In this document: positions 32,852 to 42,211 of the stretch, one piece after another
Layout of the letters: each line of letters opens with the position of its first letter
How positions within the stretch are numbered: the stretch's first letter is position 1
NCBI GenBank assembly: GCA_937927675.1
Contig: CALBSG010000158.1
Span: 1-64,000 of the forward strand
Length of the DNA: 64,000 bases
Source of the DNA: an uncultured Paracoccaceae bacterium
Lineage (GTDB): Bacteria > Pseudomonadota > Alphaproteobacteria > Rhodobacterales > Rhodobacteraceae
Reading direction: 5' to 3'
The notes under the pieces: generated by a model
The model's input: only the letters and a program-made list of their open reading frames with translations
Databases searched by the model: none
What the model was told of the DNA's origin: nothing
Position numbers and translations under genes: made by a program

Positions 32852-34662
32852 TTCTTGCGGCTCTTGTCCGTCACGGCGATCGGCTTTTTCGCGCTGGCCT
32901 TGATGTTGCCAAAGATGTCAGGCCTTTTTCCGTGGCTTGCCATGATCAGGTACTGCTGGGCGAACGTGATCGTGTTGTTGGTGATCCAGTAGATGATGAG
33001 GCCAGAGGCAAAGGTCGACATCATGAACATGAAGACCCACGGCATCCACGCGAAGATCTGCTGCTGAACCGGGTCGGTGGGGGCCGGGTTCAGTTTCTGT
33101 TGCAGCCACATGGTGATGCCCAGAATGATCGGCAGGATGCCGATAAAGATCATGTGCGTCAGCGTGCCTGCGGCGGGTGCATCCCAAGGCATCAGGCCAA
33201 AGAGGTTGTAAAGCGACGAGCTGTCGGGCCCCGAAAGGTCATTCAACCAGCCGAAGAACGAGGCGTGCCGCAGTTCCAGCGTGTTCGAAATCACCTTGAA
33301 CAGCGCATAGAAGATCGGGATCTGGATCAGGATCGGCAGGCAGCCCGCGGCGGGGTTAACCTTCTTTTCCTTGTAAAGCTGCATCATTTCCTTTTGCAGC
33401 TTTTGCTTATCCTCGCCGGCGCGTTCTTTCAGCGCTTCCATCTCGGGCTGCAACTCTTTCATCCGCGCCATGGAGACATAGGATTTGTAGGCCAGCGGCA
33501 GAACGATCAGCTTCAGCACAAAGGTCAGCGCGATGATCGCCAGACCCATGTTGCCGATCAGCCCGTGCAGGTGGTGCAACAGCCAGAAAATCGGCTTGGT
33601 GAAGAAGTAGAACCAACCCCAGTCGATGGCGTCGATGAAGCCCGCGATGCCTTGGTCGTTCTGATAGGCGCGGATGGTTTCCCATTCCTTGGCCCCGGCA
33701 TAAAGCCGCGTCGTCACCTCGCCCGATGCGCCGGGGGCGATGGACATGACGTCATGATTGACCTCAGCCTGATAGATATCGCTCTGCGGCACATAACGGG
33801 CGACAGACTTCCACGGTTTTCCCTGCTCGGGAACAAGGGTGGTCATCCAGTAATGGTCGGAAAAGCCGATCCAGCCATCGGTGGTGGCGGCAACCTTTTC
33901 GGCCGGCAGCGTCTCACCCTCGGCCAGGTCGAAATCGGCGAATTTGGAGTATTTCACTTCGCCAAAGGTGCCATCGGTGCGGCGGATCAGGCCTTCATGC
34001 ACGACATAGGTGCCTTGCAGCTTGGGCAGGCCATGGCGGGCCACGATGCCATAGGGCGCAAGGCGCGCCTCGACGGTGCCTTTGTTCTCGACCTTGTCGG
34101 TGACGGTGAACATAAAGTCCTCGTCCACAGACAGGGTGCGGATGAAGGTCAGGCCTTTGGTGTTTTGCCATTCAAGGGTGACGGGTTGGCCGGGGGCCAG
34201 CGTGCTGCCCGAAGTGACCGTCCACAGCGTTTTGGTGTCCGGGACATCCGACGGTTCAAGACCGTTGCCTGCCAGCCAGCCAAAAACAGCGTAATAGGGG
34301 TGGTCCTTACCCACGGGCGACAAAAGCCGGACCTCGGGCGAGGTCTGGTCGATGGTTTCGCGGTAGGTTTTCAGAGACAGATCGTCAATCCGCCCACCTG
34401 CAAGCGACAAGGTGCCCGACAGTTTGGGCGTGTCGATGGTCAGACGCGGCGCCTCTGGCGTCGGCTCAGCCGCCGGGGCGGTTGCCGTGGGCTGGCTTTC
34501 GGCGGCTGCCGGGACGCTGGCCTCGGGCACGGTGGCCTGCTGGGCAGCAGTTTCTTCGGGGAACCACTGCGGGAACAGCATCGGCCCGCCGACGAACCAA
34601 CCAAGGATCACCAGAAAGCTAAGCGCGGTCGCAAGGATGAGATTTTTGTTCTGATCGTCCAT
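32848..34662 (-). CDS. yidC: membrane protein insertase YidC
   Basis: Inserts proteins into the inner membrane, alone or with SecYEG. 604 residues from ATG 34662 (MDDQNKNLILATALSFL, the usual family start); an ATG five codons earlier (34677) is the alternative. TM1 at ~7-27, a large periplasmic beta domain at ~70-360, then the conserved five-helix core with GLAIIALTFVLKLIVLPLAY and the C-terminal NTITFAQQYLI. The tail ends KPIAVTDKSRKK. Confidence 0.96.
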   Translation of the reverse strand: MDDQNKNLILATALSFLVILGWFVGGPMLFPQWFPEETAAQQATVPEASVPAAAESQPTATAPAAEPTPEAPRLTIDTPKLSGTLSLAGGRIDDLSLKTYRETIDQTSPEVRLLSPVGKDHPYYAVFGWLAGNGLEPSDVPDTKTLWTVTSGSTLAPGQPVTLEWQNTKGLTFIRTLSVDEDFMFTVTDKVENKGTVEARLAPYGIVARHGLPKLQGTYVVHEGLIRRTDGTFGEVKYSKFADFDLAEGETLPAEKVAATTDGWIGFSDHYWMTTLVPEQGKPWKSVARYVPQSDIYQAEVNHDVMSIAPGASGEVTTRLYAGAKEWETIRAYQNDQGIAGFIDAIDWGWFYFFTKPIFWLLHHLHGLIGNMGLAIIALTFVLKLIVLPLAYKSYVSMARMKELQPEMEALKERAGEDKQKLQKEMMQLYKEKKVNPAAGCLPILIQIPIFYALFKVISNTLELRHASFFGWLNDLSGPDSSSLYNLFGLMPWDAPAAGTLTHMIFIGILPIILGITMWLQQKLNPAPTDPVQQQIFAWMPWVFMFMMSTFASGLIIYWITNNTITFAQQYLIMASHGKRPDIFGNIKASAKKPIAVTDKSRKK

Positions 34663-34799
34663 CTGGACCACCACCATTCCTGTTCAAAGGTCCGGCTGGT
34701 TCAACGCCAGAGGCGGCGAAAGGTCAAGCGCTTTCCCGTGGTAGGGCCAAGGAAAGCGTGACTTCGGCCGGGTTTCGCAGCCCCCGGCTGGCCAGAAGG

Positions 34800-36338
34800 T
34801 CAACGCGCGCGGGAACCGATGCGCGGCGCAGCGACCGGCCGGGCGCGGTGCCGCTCGATCCAGTCCATCGTTTCGTCCACAGGCATGGGCCGCGCAATTC
34901 CAAACCCTTGCACATCGCCGCACCCAAGTTGTGCCAGCATGGCATGTTCGCCGGGGGTTTCCACGCCTTCGGCCAGTGAGGCCAGGCCCAGCCGTTCGGC
35001 CATCGACAGGATGGCCGCGACCATCTTTTGCTGTTCGCGATCCTCGTCCACTTTGGTGACAAAGCTGCGGTCGATCTTGATGCGGCGCACGGCAAAACGA
35101 CGGATTGAGGTGATAGAGGCATGCCCGGTGCCGAAGTCATCCAGATCAATGCCACAGCCCAGTCGGGCCAAAGCTGCGATGTTCGATACGATCACGTCAT
35201 TGTCCGTTTCGGCAACCACATGTTCCAGAATTTCGACACACAGCCGGGCGGGCTCCAGACCAAAGCGATCCAGCTCCCATTTCAGTTTCTCTGCCAGCTT
35301 GGGGTTGCGCAACTCGGCTGCTGAGAAGTTGACCGCAACGGTTGGAACATCGAACCCGGCTTTGTCCCAACGGGTGATGGCTGTCAGCGCGTTGAAAAGC
35401 ATCACCTCGCCAAGGCGTTCGGAAAGGCCGGCATCTTCTATCATCGGCAGGAAGTCACCGGGCGGGATCAGGCCGCGCTCGGGGTGATACCACCGGGCCA
35501 AGGCCTCAAACCCGGTGACAGCACCGGTGTCGGTCGAGATTTGCGGTTGGAAATGGGCGCGGATCTGGCCTTCGTCCAAGGCGGCCTCAAGCTCTTCCCG
35601 CAGGGCCTCGCGATCGGCGCGGTGGCGCGCCATTTCCGGGGCATAGGCGCGAATGGCCCCAGGCCCATGGCGGCGCGCCTCATCCGCGGCGATCTGGGCG
35701 GCATCCAACAGCGCCTTGCCATGCGGTTCCGGCGCACGCTGGCCAAGGCAGAAACCAACCGAGGCGGTGACATAAATGCGTTGCGCGTTCAGTGAGATCG
35801 GCACATTGATGGCGGCTTGCAGCCGGGCAGAAAGTTGCACCACGGTTTCCAGATCCAGCCTGCGCACCGGGGCGAGGGCGATGGCAAAACCGCCGCCTTC
35901 CAACCGCGCCACGATGTCACCACTGCGCAGGGCGGAACAAATCCGTTCCGCGCTGCGGGCCAAAACCTCGGTCTGGGCGGCGCGGCCATCGCGCTCCAGC
36001 ACTTGGTCGATGTCATCGAATTGCGCCACGAGGCAGGCCGTGGTCTTGCCAGAAACCGGCTCATCGGCCAGCACGGCATCCAGCACTGCCACGACATGGC
36101 CGCGCAGGCCCACCCCCCCCAGCACATCGGGAAGGGCGGCGGGTGGCTCGGATTGGCGCAGGGCGCCGCTCAGGGCGAAGGCCAAGGGTGCCGCAAGCGC
36201 CACCAGCACCAGCACCCGCTCTCCGCCAAACCAAAAGGCGGCAAGGGTGATGGCGGGCAAAAACAGAATCATCTCGGGGCGCCGCAAAAATGCGGGAATT
36301 GCACGAGCAGGACGGGCAAGTTTGGCAATCAGCTGCAT
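34800..36338 (-). CDS. cyclic-di-GMP phosphodiesterase with degenerate GGDEF domain
   Basis: 512 residues: two membrane helices near 22-60, a GGDEF-type domain at ~85-235 and an EAL domain at ~245-500. The GGDEF site reads EGGGF (147-151), so cyclase activity is unlikely. The EAL site looks complete: EAL 278-280, Asn337, Glu369, DDFGTG 400-405, Lys421, Glu457 and Gln477. It probably lowers c-di-GMP, perhaps with GTP sensed by the degenerate domain. It lies between yidC and ttcA, whose functions are unrelated. Confidence 0.9.
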   Translation of the reverse strand: MQLIAKLARPARAIPAFLRRPEMILFLPAITLAAFWFGGERVLVLVALAAPLAFALSGALRQSEPPAALPDVLGGVGLRGHVVAVLDAVLADEPVSGKTTACLVAQFDDIDQVLERDGRAAQTEVLARSAERICSALRSGDIVARLEGGGFAIALAPVRRLDLETVVQLSARLQAAINVPISLNAQRIYVTASVGFCLGQRAPEPHGKALLDAAQIAADEARRHGPGAIRAYAPEMARHRADREALREELEAALDEGQIRAHFQPQISTDTGAVTGFEALARWYHPERGLIPPGDFLPMIEDAGLSERLGEVMLFNALTAITRWDKAGFDVPTVAVNFSAAELRNPKLAEKLKWELDRFGLEPARLCVEILEHVVAETDNDVIVSNIAALARLGCGIDLDDFGTGHASITSIRRFAVRRIKIDRSFVTKVDEDREQQKMVAAILSMAERLGLASLAEGVETPGEHAMLAQLGCGDVQGFGIARPMPVDETMDWIERHRARPVAAPRIGSRAR

Positions 36339-36411
36339 GAATGCGTCTCCGGGTCGGAGCCGGAAAATGACACCGGCTGGCCGAAGCTAGGCAAAAAGCC
36401 TGACTGCTTTA

Positions 36412-37287
36412 TTAATCGCGAAGACGTAATTGCGGAGGAAAGTCTGTATCTTTAGAGATATCTCGGAGCAGTCCGCCAAAGTCGAAAAGACCCGGATCTG
36501 CAAGATGCGACGGGCGCACATTCATCAAAGCGCGGAACATCACCTGACGGCGACCGGGGCTGCGGGTTTCCCATTCGTCCAAAAGTTTTTTCACCTGCGC
36601 CCGTTGCAACCCTTCTTGGCTGCCGCACAGATCGCAAGGAATGATGGGATAATTCATCGCCTTGGCAAAGCGTTCGCAATCCGCTTCGGGTACGAAAGCC
36701 AAGGGGCGATAGACGAAAAGATCGCCCTCCTCGTTCACCAGTTTGGGGGGCATGGTGGCAAGCCGCCCGCCGTGAAACAGGTTCATGAAAAAGGTTTCCA
36801 GAATATCGTCACGGTGATGGCCCAAGACGACCGCCGAACAACCCTCTTCCCGGGCGATTCGGTAAAGGTTGCCCCGCCGCAGTCGCGAACACAGCGAACA
36901 CATCGTGCCCCCCGGCGCGATTTTCGAGGTCACTACCGAATAAGTGTCCTGATATTCGATCCGGTGCGGCACAGCCATGCGTGACAGGAACTCGGGCAAG
37001 ACAGTGGCCGGAAATCCCGGTTGGCCCTGATCAAGGTTGCAGGCCAAAAGATCGACGGGCAAAAGCCCGCGCCATTTCAATTCGGTCAGCACGGCCAGCA
37101 GCGTATAGCTGTCCTTGCCGCCCGACAGACAAATCAACCAGCGCGCGCCGGGTTCGATCATGCCATAAGTCTCGATCGCCTCGCGCACGTTTTGCACCAG
37201 CCGCTTGCGCAGTTTGCGAAACTCGGTCGACTTCGGCGCGCCGTAAAACAGCGGGTGGATGTCGTCGGAAATATCGTCGTCCAGCAT
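36412..37287 (-). CDS. ttcA: tRNA 2-thiocytidine biosynthesis protein TtcA
   Basis: Adds sulfur to cytidine 32 of tRNAs. 291 residues. The PP-loop SGGKDS is at ~53-58, with CSLC and CDLC as cluster-binding cysteine pairs. The start MLDDDISDDIHPLF follows GCGAGGGCATC; an in-frame ATG 15 codons earlier is less likely. A long palindrome lies between it and yidD. Confidence 0.92.
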   Translation of the reverse strand: MLDDDISDDIHPLFYGAPKSTEFRKLRKRLVQNVREAIETYGMIEPGARWLICLSGGKDSYTLLAVLTELKWRGLLPVDLLACNLDQGQPGFPATVLPEFLSRMAVPHRIEYQDTYSVVTSKIAPGGTMCSLCSRLRRGNLYRIAREEGCSAVVLGHHRDDILETFFMNLFHGGRLATMPPKLVNEEGDLFVYRPLAFVPEADCERFAKAMNYPIIPCDLCGSQEGLQRAQVKKLLDEWETRSPGRRQVMFRALMNVRPSHLADPGLFDFGGLLRDISKDTDFPPQLRLRD

Positions 37288-37343
37288 GATGCCCTCGCAG
37301 TTACCCCCCCCTTCGCATAAAACCGGGCGCACGGCAAAGTGCT

Positions 37344-37425
37344 TTCATCTTGGCAAAATACTCCCCGCGGAGTGTCCTAAACCAACCGTCAGGGCCTCCG
37401 GCGGGAGTATTTGGGCCAAGATGAA
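37344..37425. repeat. long extragenic palindrome (second copy of family)
   Basis: Arm 37344-37365 (TTCATCTTGGCAAAATACTC...) and arm 37403-37425 (its near-perfect reverse complement, one mismatch and one inserted base), with a 37-base loop. Core words ATCTTGG, AAATA, CTCCCC and GGCCTCCGGCGG recur in the palindrome at 20560. It lies between ttcA and yidD. Confidence 0.8.
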
Positions 37426-37436
37426 CCGGGCAGGGC

Positions 37437-37685
37437 CTAGCGCGTTTTGTCGAAGTCAGGATCAGAGCCCGGGACCGGATCGTAGCCATGGCCACCCCAA
37501 GGATGGCAGCGGCAGATCCGATGGGCGGCAAGGTAACTGCCTTTCAAGCCGCCGTGACGCTCCAGCGCCTCTAGCGCATAGGCGGAGCAGGTGGGTTGGA
37601 AGCGGCAGCCATGTCCGACCCATGGGCTTAGGAGCAAGCGGTAAGCGCGGACGGGCAGCGCCGCGAGGTGGGCGAGCGGCGTCAT
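37437..37685 (-). CDS. yidD: membrane protein insertion efficiency factor YidD
   Basis: 82 residues of the YidD family, which assists YidC. Conserved RAYRLLLSPWVGHGCRFQPTCS and YALEALERHG, with HRICRCHPWGGHGYDPVP. It overlaps rnpA by four bases (ATGA). Part of the rpmH-rnpA-yidD operon. Confidence 0.95.
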   Translation of the reverse strand: MTPLAHLAALPVRAYRLLLSPWVGHGCRFQPTCSAYALEALERHGGLKGSYLAAHRICRCHPWGGHGYDPVPGSDPDFDKTR

Positions 37686-38101
37686 GGCTTGTGGAGGCGG
37701 GCCAGCGCGCCTTGCAGGTCTGCCAGCAGCAGCGCGAAGTCACGCTCTGTCGTCACGCCGGGTTTGGCCACCAGCACATAATCCCAGCCGGGCCGGGCCA
37801 TCCGCGGCAGCACAGCGCGGGCGATTTCGCGCAGGCGGCGTTTTGCACGATTGCGGGCAACGGCATTGCCGATCTTTTTTGACGCGGTGAATCCAACACG
37901 GACGCCTGCGGTTTCGTCGCGGCGGTCGCGGGCTTGCACCAAGAAACCACCCGTTGCTTGCCGCAGGCTTGAGGCCGCGCGCAAAAAATCGGGACGGTTT
38001 TGCAGGGTAGAAATGCAAAGCGAAACCGCCGGAGAGGCTTGGGGTTGATCGGCATCGCTGCCTTGGCCCTGCGTCTCCGGCGGTGTCATGTCTTTATCCA
38101 T
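37682..38101 (-). CDS. rnpA: ribonuclease P protein component
   Basis: Protein subunit of RNase P, which trims tRNA 5' ends. 139 residues; the RNR signature is in GNAVARNRAKRRLREIAR. The ~30-residue N-terminal part (MDKDMTPPETQGQG...) is longer than usual; ATG at 38089 would shorten it by four residues. It lies 26 bases after rpmH and is coupled to yidD. Confidence 0.93.
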   Translation of the reverse strand: MDKDMTPPETQGQGSDADQPQASPAVSLCISTLQNRPDFLRAASSLRQATGGFLVQARDRRDETAGVRVGFTASKKIGNAVARNRAKRRLREIARAVLPRMARPGWDYVLVAKPGVTTERDFALLLADLQGALARLHKP

Positions 38102-38127
38102 GGCGTGGCCCCGAAAGGCCGCAGGGA

Positions 38128-38262
38128 TTAAGCCGACAGCTTATGACGGCCCTTGGCGCGGCGGGCTGCCAGCACCAGACGGCCGCCTTTGGTGGCCATG
38201 CGGGCGCGGAAACCGTGGCGGCGCTTGCGGACCAGGTTCGACGGTTGGTAAGTGCGCTTCAT
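38128..38262 (-). CDS. rpmH: 50S ribosomal protein L34
   Basis: 44 residues, universal length. It reads MKRTYQPSNLVRKRRHGFRA at the start and ends KGRHKLSA. A GGAGAGCCGCG sequence precedes the ATG. First gene of rpmH-rnpA-yidD, with a good promoter 66 bases upstream. Confidence 0.97.
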   Translation of the reverse strand: MKRTYQPSNLVRKRRHGFRARMATKGGRLVLAARRAKGRHKLSA

Positions 38263-38327
38263 CGCGGCTCTCCATAAGACGGTTGCCCGAACCTTAGAGG
38301 ATTCGAGGGCGGTAACTTGAAGCCCGG

Positions 38328-38356
38328 TCTTTAAGCAGGCGGGCCGAGGCTGTCAA
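38328..38356 (-). promoter_or_regulatory. sigma70-type promoter of rpmH-rnpA-yidD
   Basis: On the minus strand TTGACA (38356-38351), 17-base spacer, TAAAGA (38333-38328), 66 bases before rpmH. A consensus -35 with ideal spacing makes this the strongest promoter seen by eye in the window. Confidence 0.6.
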
Positions 38357-38506
38357 CGCAGGTTTCGCGCGATTTCTGCAACATTTCGCGGAGAGGGACC
38401 AGTTCCCAAGGTGAAAACAGCGGGTTTCAAAAGAAAAACAGGGCTGCGGATCAAGCCCGCGTGAAACCTATGGCGCGGCGTGGCCATTCTGGACCATGTT
38501 TAGGGC

Positions 38507-39241
38507 ATGAAACATCCTTGTGCCGCCCCCTCGCGCAGCGTTCTGCGTCATTTGCCTTTGGCCGTGATTCTTTCGGTCGCGGGGATTGCGGCCTTTGCCT
38601 TTCGTGATGTCCTGACCTTTGACACGCTTGCGCGGCATCGCGACAGCCTGATTGCCTTTCGCGATGGGCATTACCCTTTGGCCTCGGTTGGCTTTGTCGC
38701 GATCTATGCTGCGCTTGTTGCCCTATCAGTGCCGGGTGCGACGGTTGCGACGCTGACCGGGGGCTTCTTGTTCGGGATGTTTCCGGGCACAGCCTATAAT
38801 GTCGGCGCAGCGACGCTTGGGGCCGCTCTGGTTTTTCTGGCCGCCCGTGCGGGGCTTGGGGCTGACATTTCTGCCCGCATCGCGAAAGGGGATGGTGCCG
38901 CCGCACGGTTGCAGGCGGGGTTGCGCGGCAATCAATGGTCGGTTCTGCTGGTCATGCGATTGGTGCCGGTGGTGCCGTTCTTTCTGGCCAATCTGCTTCC
39001 GGCTTTGGCCGGTGTCCGGCTTTGGCCTTTTGTTGCCACGACGGCATTGGGCATCGTTCCCGGCGCGCTGGTGTTCACCTCGATTGGCGCGGGGCTGGGT
39101 GAGGTGTTTGCCCGTGGTGAGACCCCTGATCTGGGGGTGATCTTTACCGCGCCCGTCCTTGGTCCCTTGCTGGGTTTGGCGGCGCTGGCCGCCTTGCCGC
39201 TGGTGGTGAAACTGTTTCGACGCAGCGGAGGTCCGGCATGA
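38507..39241 (+). CDS. TVP38/TMEM64 family membrane protein
   Basis: 244 residues, about five membrane helices, SNARE-associated (DedA-like) domain. Typical are LSVPGATVATLTGGFLFGMFPGT and MRLVPVVPFFLANLLPALAGV. Related proteins are thought to scramble or flip lipids. It overlaps the next flavoprotein gene by four bases. This pairing recurs in many bacteria, sometimes as one fused protein. Confidence 0.88.
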   Translation: MKHPCAAPSRSVLRHLPLAVILSVAGIAAFAFRDVLTFDTLARHRDSLIAFRDGHYPLASVGFVAIYAALVALSVPGATVATLTGGFLFGMFPGTAYNVGAATLGAALVFLAARAGLGADISARIAKGDGAAARLQAGLRGNQWSVLLVMRLVPVVPFFLANLLPALAGVRLWPFVATTALGIVPGALVFTSIGAGLGEVFARGETPDLGVIFTAPVLGPLLGLAALAALPLVVKLFRRSGGPA

Positions 39242-40656
39242 GCCTGTTGAAACCCGATCTTTGCATCATTGGTGCCGGCTCTGGCGGTTTGTCGTTGGCA
39301 GCGGGGGCCGTGCAGATGGGGGCCAGCGTTGTCTTGGTCGAAGGGGCGGAGATGGGAGGCGATTGTCTGAACGCCGGATGCGTGCCGTCCAAGGCGCTGC
39401 TGGCGGCTGGAAAGGCCGCCGAGGCGATGCGGCAGGCGGGGCCATTCGGGATCGGTCCGCTGCAGCCGGAAATCGATTTTGCTGCCGTGAAAGCCCATGT
39501 TGCGGGGGTGATCGCGGGCATCGCCCCGCATGACAGCCAAGCGCGGTTCGAGGGTTTGGGTGTGACAGTTCTGCGAGGGTGGGCACGGTTCACCTCCCCG
39601 CGCGAGGTGGAGGCGGCAGGCCACACCATTCGCGCCCGGCGCTTTGTCATCGCCACCGGATCGCAGGCCGCCGTGCCGCCGGTGCCGGGCATTGAGGCGG
39701 TGCCTTATCTGACCAACGAGACGATCTTTGCACTGCGCGAACGGCCTGAACATCTGCTGATTCTCGGCGGAGGACCGATTGGCATCGAGATGGCGCAGGC
39801 GCATCGGCGGCTGGGGTCGCATGTCACGGTGATCGAAGCCGCCCGCGCGCTGGGCCGCGACGATCCTGACTGTGTGGCGGTTGTGCTGGCGGCCCTGCGT
39901 GCCGAGGGAATTGCGATTCGCGAAGGGCAGGGGGTGGTGCGGTTGCGGCAAGTGTCAGCGGGGGTTGAGGCCGTTTTAGCCGACGGCACTGTGCTGACCG
40001 GTTCGCATCTGCTGCTGGCCACAGGTCGCGCGCCCGCGCTAGAGCGGTTGTCGCTTCAGGCAGGGGGCGTTGTGCATGACAAAAAAGGCGTGACCGTGCG
40101 GGCCAGCCTGCGCTCGGTCTCGAACCGCCGGGTCTATGCCATCGGCGATGCTGCAGGGGGGGCGCAGTTCACCCACGCTGCGGGGGCCCATGCGGGGGTG
40201 GTCATCCGTCAGGTGCTTTTGGGGTTGCCCGCCAAGGCCGCCGCGCGCGTGCCATGGGTGACCTACACCGAACCGGAATTGGCACAGGTTGGCCTGACCG
40301 AGGCCGAGGCGCGGGCCGAATTTGGCGGCCGCGTTAGGGTGTTGCGGGCCGATTTCGCCGCCAATGACCGCGCGCGGACCGAATTGAAAGCCAAGGGGCT
40401 TTTAAAGGTCATGGTCGTGCGGGGGCGTCCGGTCGGTGCCAGTATCGCGGGACCACAGGCGGGCGAGCTGATCGGCTTTTGGGCGCTGGCCATTGCCGCG
40501 AAGATCCGGATCGGAACTGTTGCCGGACTGATCTTGCCGTATCCAACCTTGGGGGAAACCGCCAAACGTGCGGCTGGGGCCTATTTCTCGGATAAACTCT
40601 TTGATAACCCTGCTTTGAAACGGGTTGTGCGGTGGGTGCAGCGCCTGATCCCCTGA
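39238..40656 (+). CDS. FAD-dependent pyridine nucleotide-disulfide oxidoreductase (mercuric reductase-like)
   Basis: 472 residues. FAD motif GAGSGGLSLAAGA at 10-22 and the redox pair GGDCLNAGCVPSKALL (Cys42 and Cys47). The NAD(P) motif is LILGGGPIGIEMAQAH and the second FAD motif ends RVYAIGDAAG. It lacks the N-terminal metal-binding domain and the C-terminal CC pair of true mercuric reductases, so mercury reduction is unlikely. It is coupled to the TVP38 gene; the electron acceptor is unknown. Confidence 0.9.
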   Translation: MSLLKPDLCIIGAGSGGLSLAAGAVQMGASVVLVEGAEMGGDCLNAGCVPSKALLAAGKAAEAMRQAGPFGIGPLQPEIDFAAVKAHVAGVIAGIAPHDSQARFEGLGVTVLRGWARFTSPREVEAAGHTIRARRFVIATGSQAAVPPVPGIEAVPYLTNETIFALRERPEHLLILGGGPIGIEMAQAHRRLGSHVTVIEAARALGRDDPDCVAVVLAALRAEGIAIREGQGVVRLRQVSAGVEAVLADGTVLTGSHLLLATGRAPALERLSLQAGGVVHDKKGVTVRASLRSVSNRRVYAIGDAAGGAQFTHAAGAHAGVVIRQVLLGLPAKAAARVPWVTYTEPELAQVGLTEAEARAEFGGRVRVLRADFAANDRARTELKAKGLLKVMVVRGRPVGASIAGPQAGELIGFWALAIAAKIRIGTVAGLILPYPTLGETAKRAAGAYFSDKLFDNPALKRVVRWVQRLIP

Positions 40657-40723
40657 TGTCGGCGCTCTGGTCCGACGCGGGGCTGTCTGGCCTCGGCCCC
40701 CCGAGGATTTTTGAGCACAGAGG

Positions 40724-42142
40724 ATGGGCGCAGGAGTGCAAGGCAGAAGGGGCAGGTTTCTGAACACCCTTTCGGGGCGGTTCCTGATCTTGACCGTGGC
40801 CTTTGTCATGTTGGCCGAAGTCTTGATCTTTGTGCCCTCTATCGCCCGGTTCCGGGCGGATTTCATGGCAGTGCGGCTGGAAAAGGCGCAAATTGCGTCG
40901 TTGGCCCAGTTGGCCGCCAGTGACATGGTGTCGCCCGAGCTGGAGGCCGAACTTCTGGCCAATGCCGAGGTTTACAACGTGGTTTTGCGCCGTGACGAGG
41001 TGCGCCAGCTTGTGTTGTCGTCGCAATTGCCCGCGCCCGTCAGTGCGACCTATGATCTGCGTGCCGCCGGCCCGTGGGAATTGATCCGTGATGCGATGGT
41101 CTGTCTGATGGATCCGGCCGACGACATCATTCGTGTTATCGGCAATCCGGTGCAGGAAGCGGGATTGCTGATCGAAATCACGATGGATTCCGCGCCGATG
41201 CGGGATGCGATGTTGGATTACGGTTTTCGGATCTTGCTCTTGTCGGCCCTGATCTCGGTCGTCACCGCGTTTTTGTTGTTCCTTGCCGTGCAGCGGTTGA
41301 TCGTTCTGCCGATCCGCCGGGTGGCACAGCATATGGCCGCCTATGCCGAAGCCCCCGAAGATGCCCGCCGGGTGATCGCCCCGATGGCGCAGGTCGAAGA
41401 ACTGCGCGAGGCTGAAGAAGCGATGCAGGCGATGCAGCGGCAGTTGACCGGCAGCTTGAAGCAGAAAGAGCGGTTGGCGCAGTTGGGCGGCGCGGTGGCC
41501 AAAATCAGCCACGATCTGCGCAATATCCTGACGTCGGCCCAGCTGTTCGCCGACCGGCTGGAGGGCAGTGCCGATCCCATGGTGGCGCGGTCCGCACCAA
41601 AGCTGGTCGGGTCGATCAGCCGGGCGGTTGCCCTGTGTGAATCGACGCTGAAATTCGGCAAAGCCGAAGAGGTCGCCCCGGCGATTCGCGCCATTGATCT
41701 GGCCGCTCTGGTCTCAGATGTGGCCGAGGCGGAAGGGCTGGACGAAGACGGCACCGTGGCCTGTCTGATCGAAGTGCCGGATGGGTTCCACATCATGGCA
41801 GATGCCGAGCAGCTTTACCGGGTGCTGTCGAATCTGGTGCGAAACGCCCGGCAGGCGATTGAGGCGACGGGCGAGGGCGGCACCATCGAGATTTCCGCCT
41901 CTGAGACGGCGGATGAATGGCGCATCCGGGTGGGCGATACGGGCCCCGGCCTGCCGGAAAAAGCACGCGAACACCTGTTCGAGGCGTTTCAGGGCGGCGC
42001 GCGCAAGGGCGGTACGGGCTTGGGCCTTGCCATTGCGGCAGAGCTTTTGCGCGGCCATGGTGGGCGGCTGGAACTGGCCCGATCCGATGCCGAGGGCACG
42101 GAGTTCTTGATCCACCTGCCAAAATCGGCCGTTGCCGCCTGA
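40724..42142 (+). CDS. membrane sensor histidine kinase
   Basis: 472 residues. TM1 at ~18-38 and TM2 at ~168-190 enclose a periplasmic sensor part, followed by HAMP, H-box KISHDLRNILTSA, N-box LVRNARQAI, G1 GDTGPGLPEKAREHLFEAF and G2 GGTGLGLAIA. All catalytic motifs are intact. No response regulator gene is adjacent, so the partner is elsewhere. The start codon is uncertain; GTG 12 bases downstream is equally possible. Confidence 0.88.
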   Translation: MGAGVQGRRGRFLNTLSGRFLILTVAFVMLAEVLIFVPSIARFRADFMAVRLEKAQIASLAQLAASDMVSPELEAELLANAEVYNVVLRRDEVRQLVLSSQLPAPVSATYDLRAAGPWELIRDAMVCLMDPADDIIRVIGNPVQEAGLLIEITMDSAPMRDAMLDYGFRILLLSALISVVTAFLLFLAVQRLIVLPIRRVAQHMAAYAEAPEDARRVIAPMAQVEELREAEEAMQAMQRQLTGSLKQKERLAQLGGAVAKISHDLRNILTSAQLFADRLEGSADPMVARSAPKLVGSISRAVALCESTLKFGKAEEVAPAIRAIDLAALVSDVAEAEGLDEDGTVACLIEVPDGFHIMADAEQLYRVLSNLVRNARQAIEATGEGGTIEISASETADEWRIRVGDTGPGLPEKAREHLFEAFQGGARKGGTGLGLAIAAELLRGHGGRLELARSDAEGTEFLIHLPKSAVAA

Positions 42143-42211
42143 TTTTTGCGACGGAACTTTCTGGCTGCGACGTTTCACCTCTGACGCACAGGAAGATGTT
42201 CGGAGTTTCAC

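Noticed and set aside
39238..40656. True mercuric reductase (merA)
   Set aside because: No metal-binding N-terminal domain, no C-terminal vicinal cysteines and no mer genes nearby.
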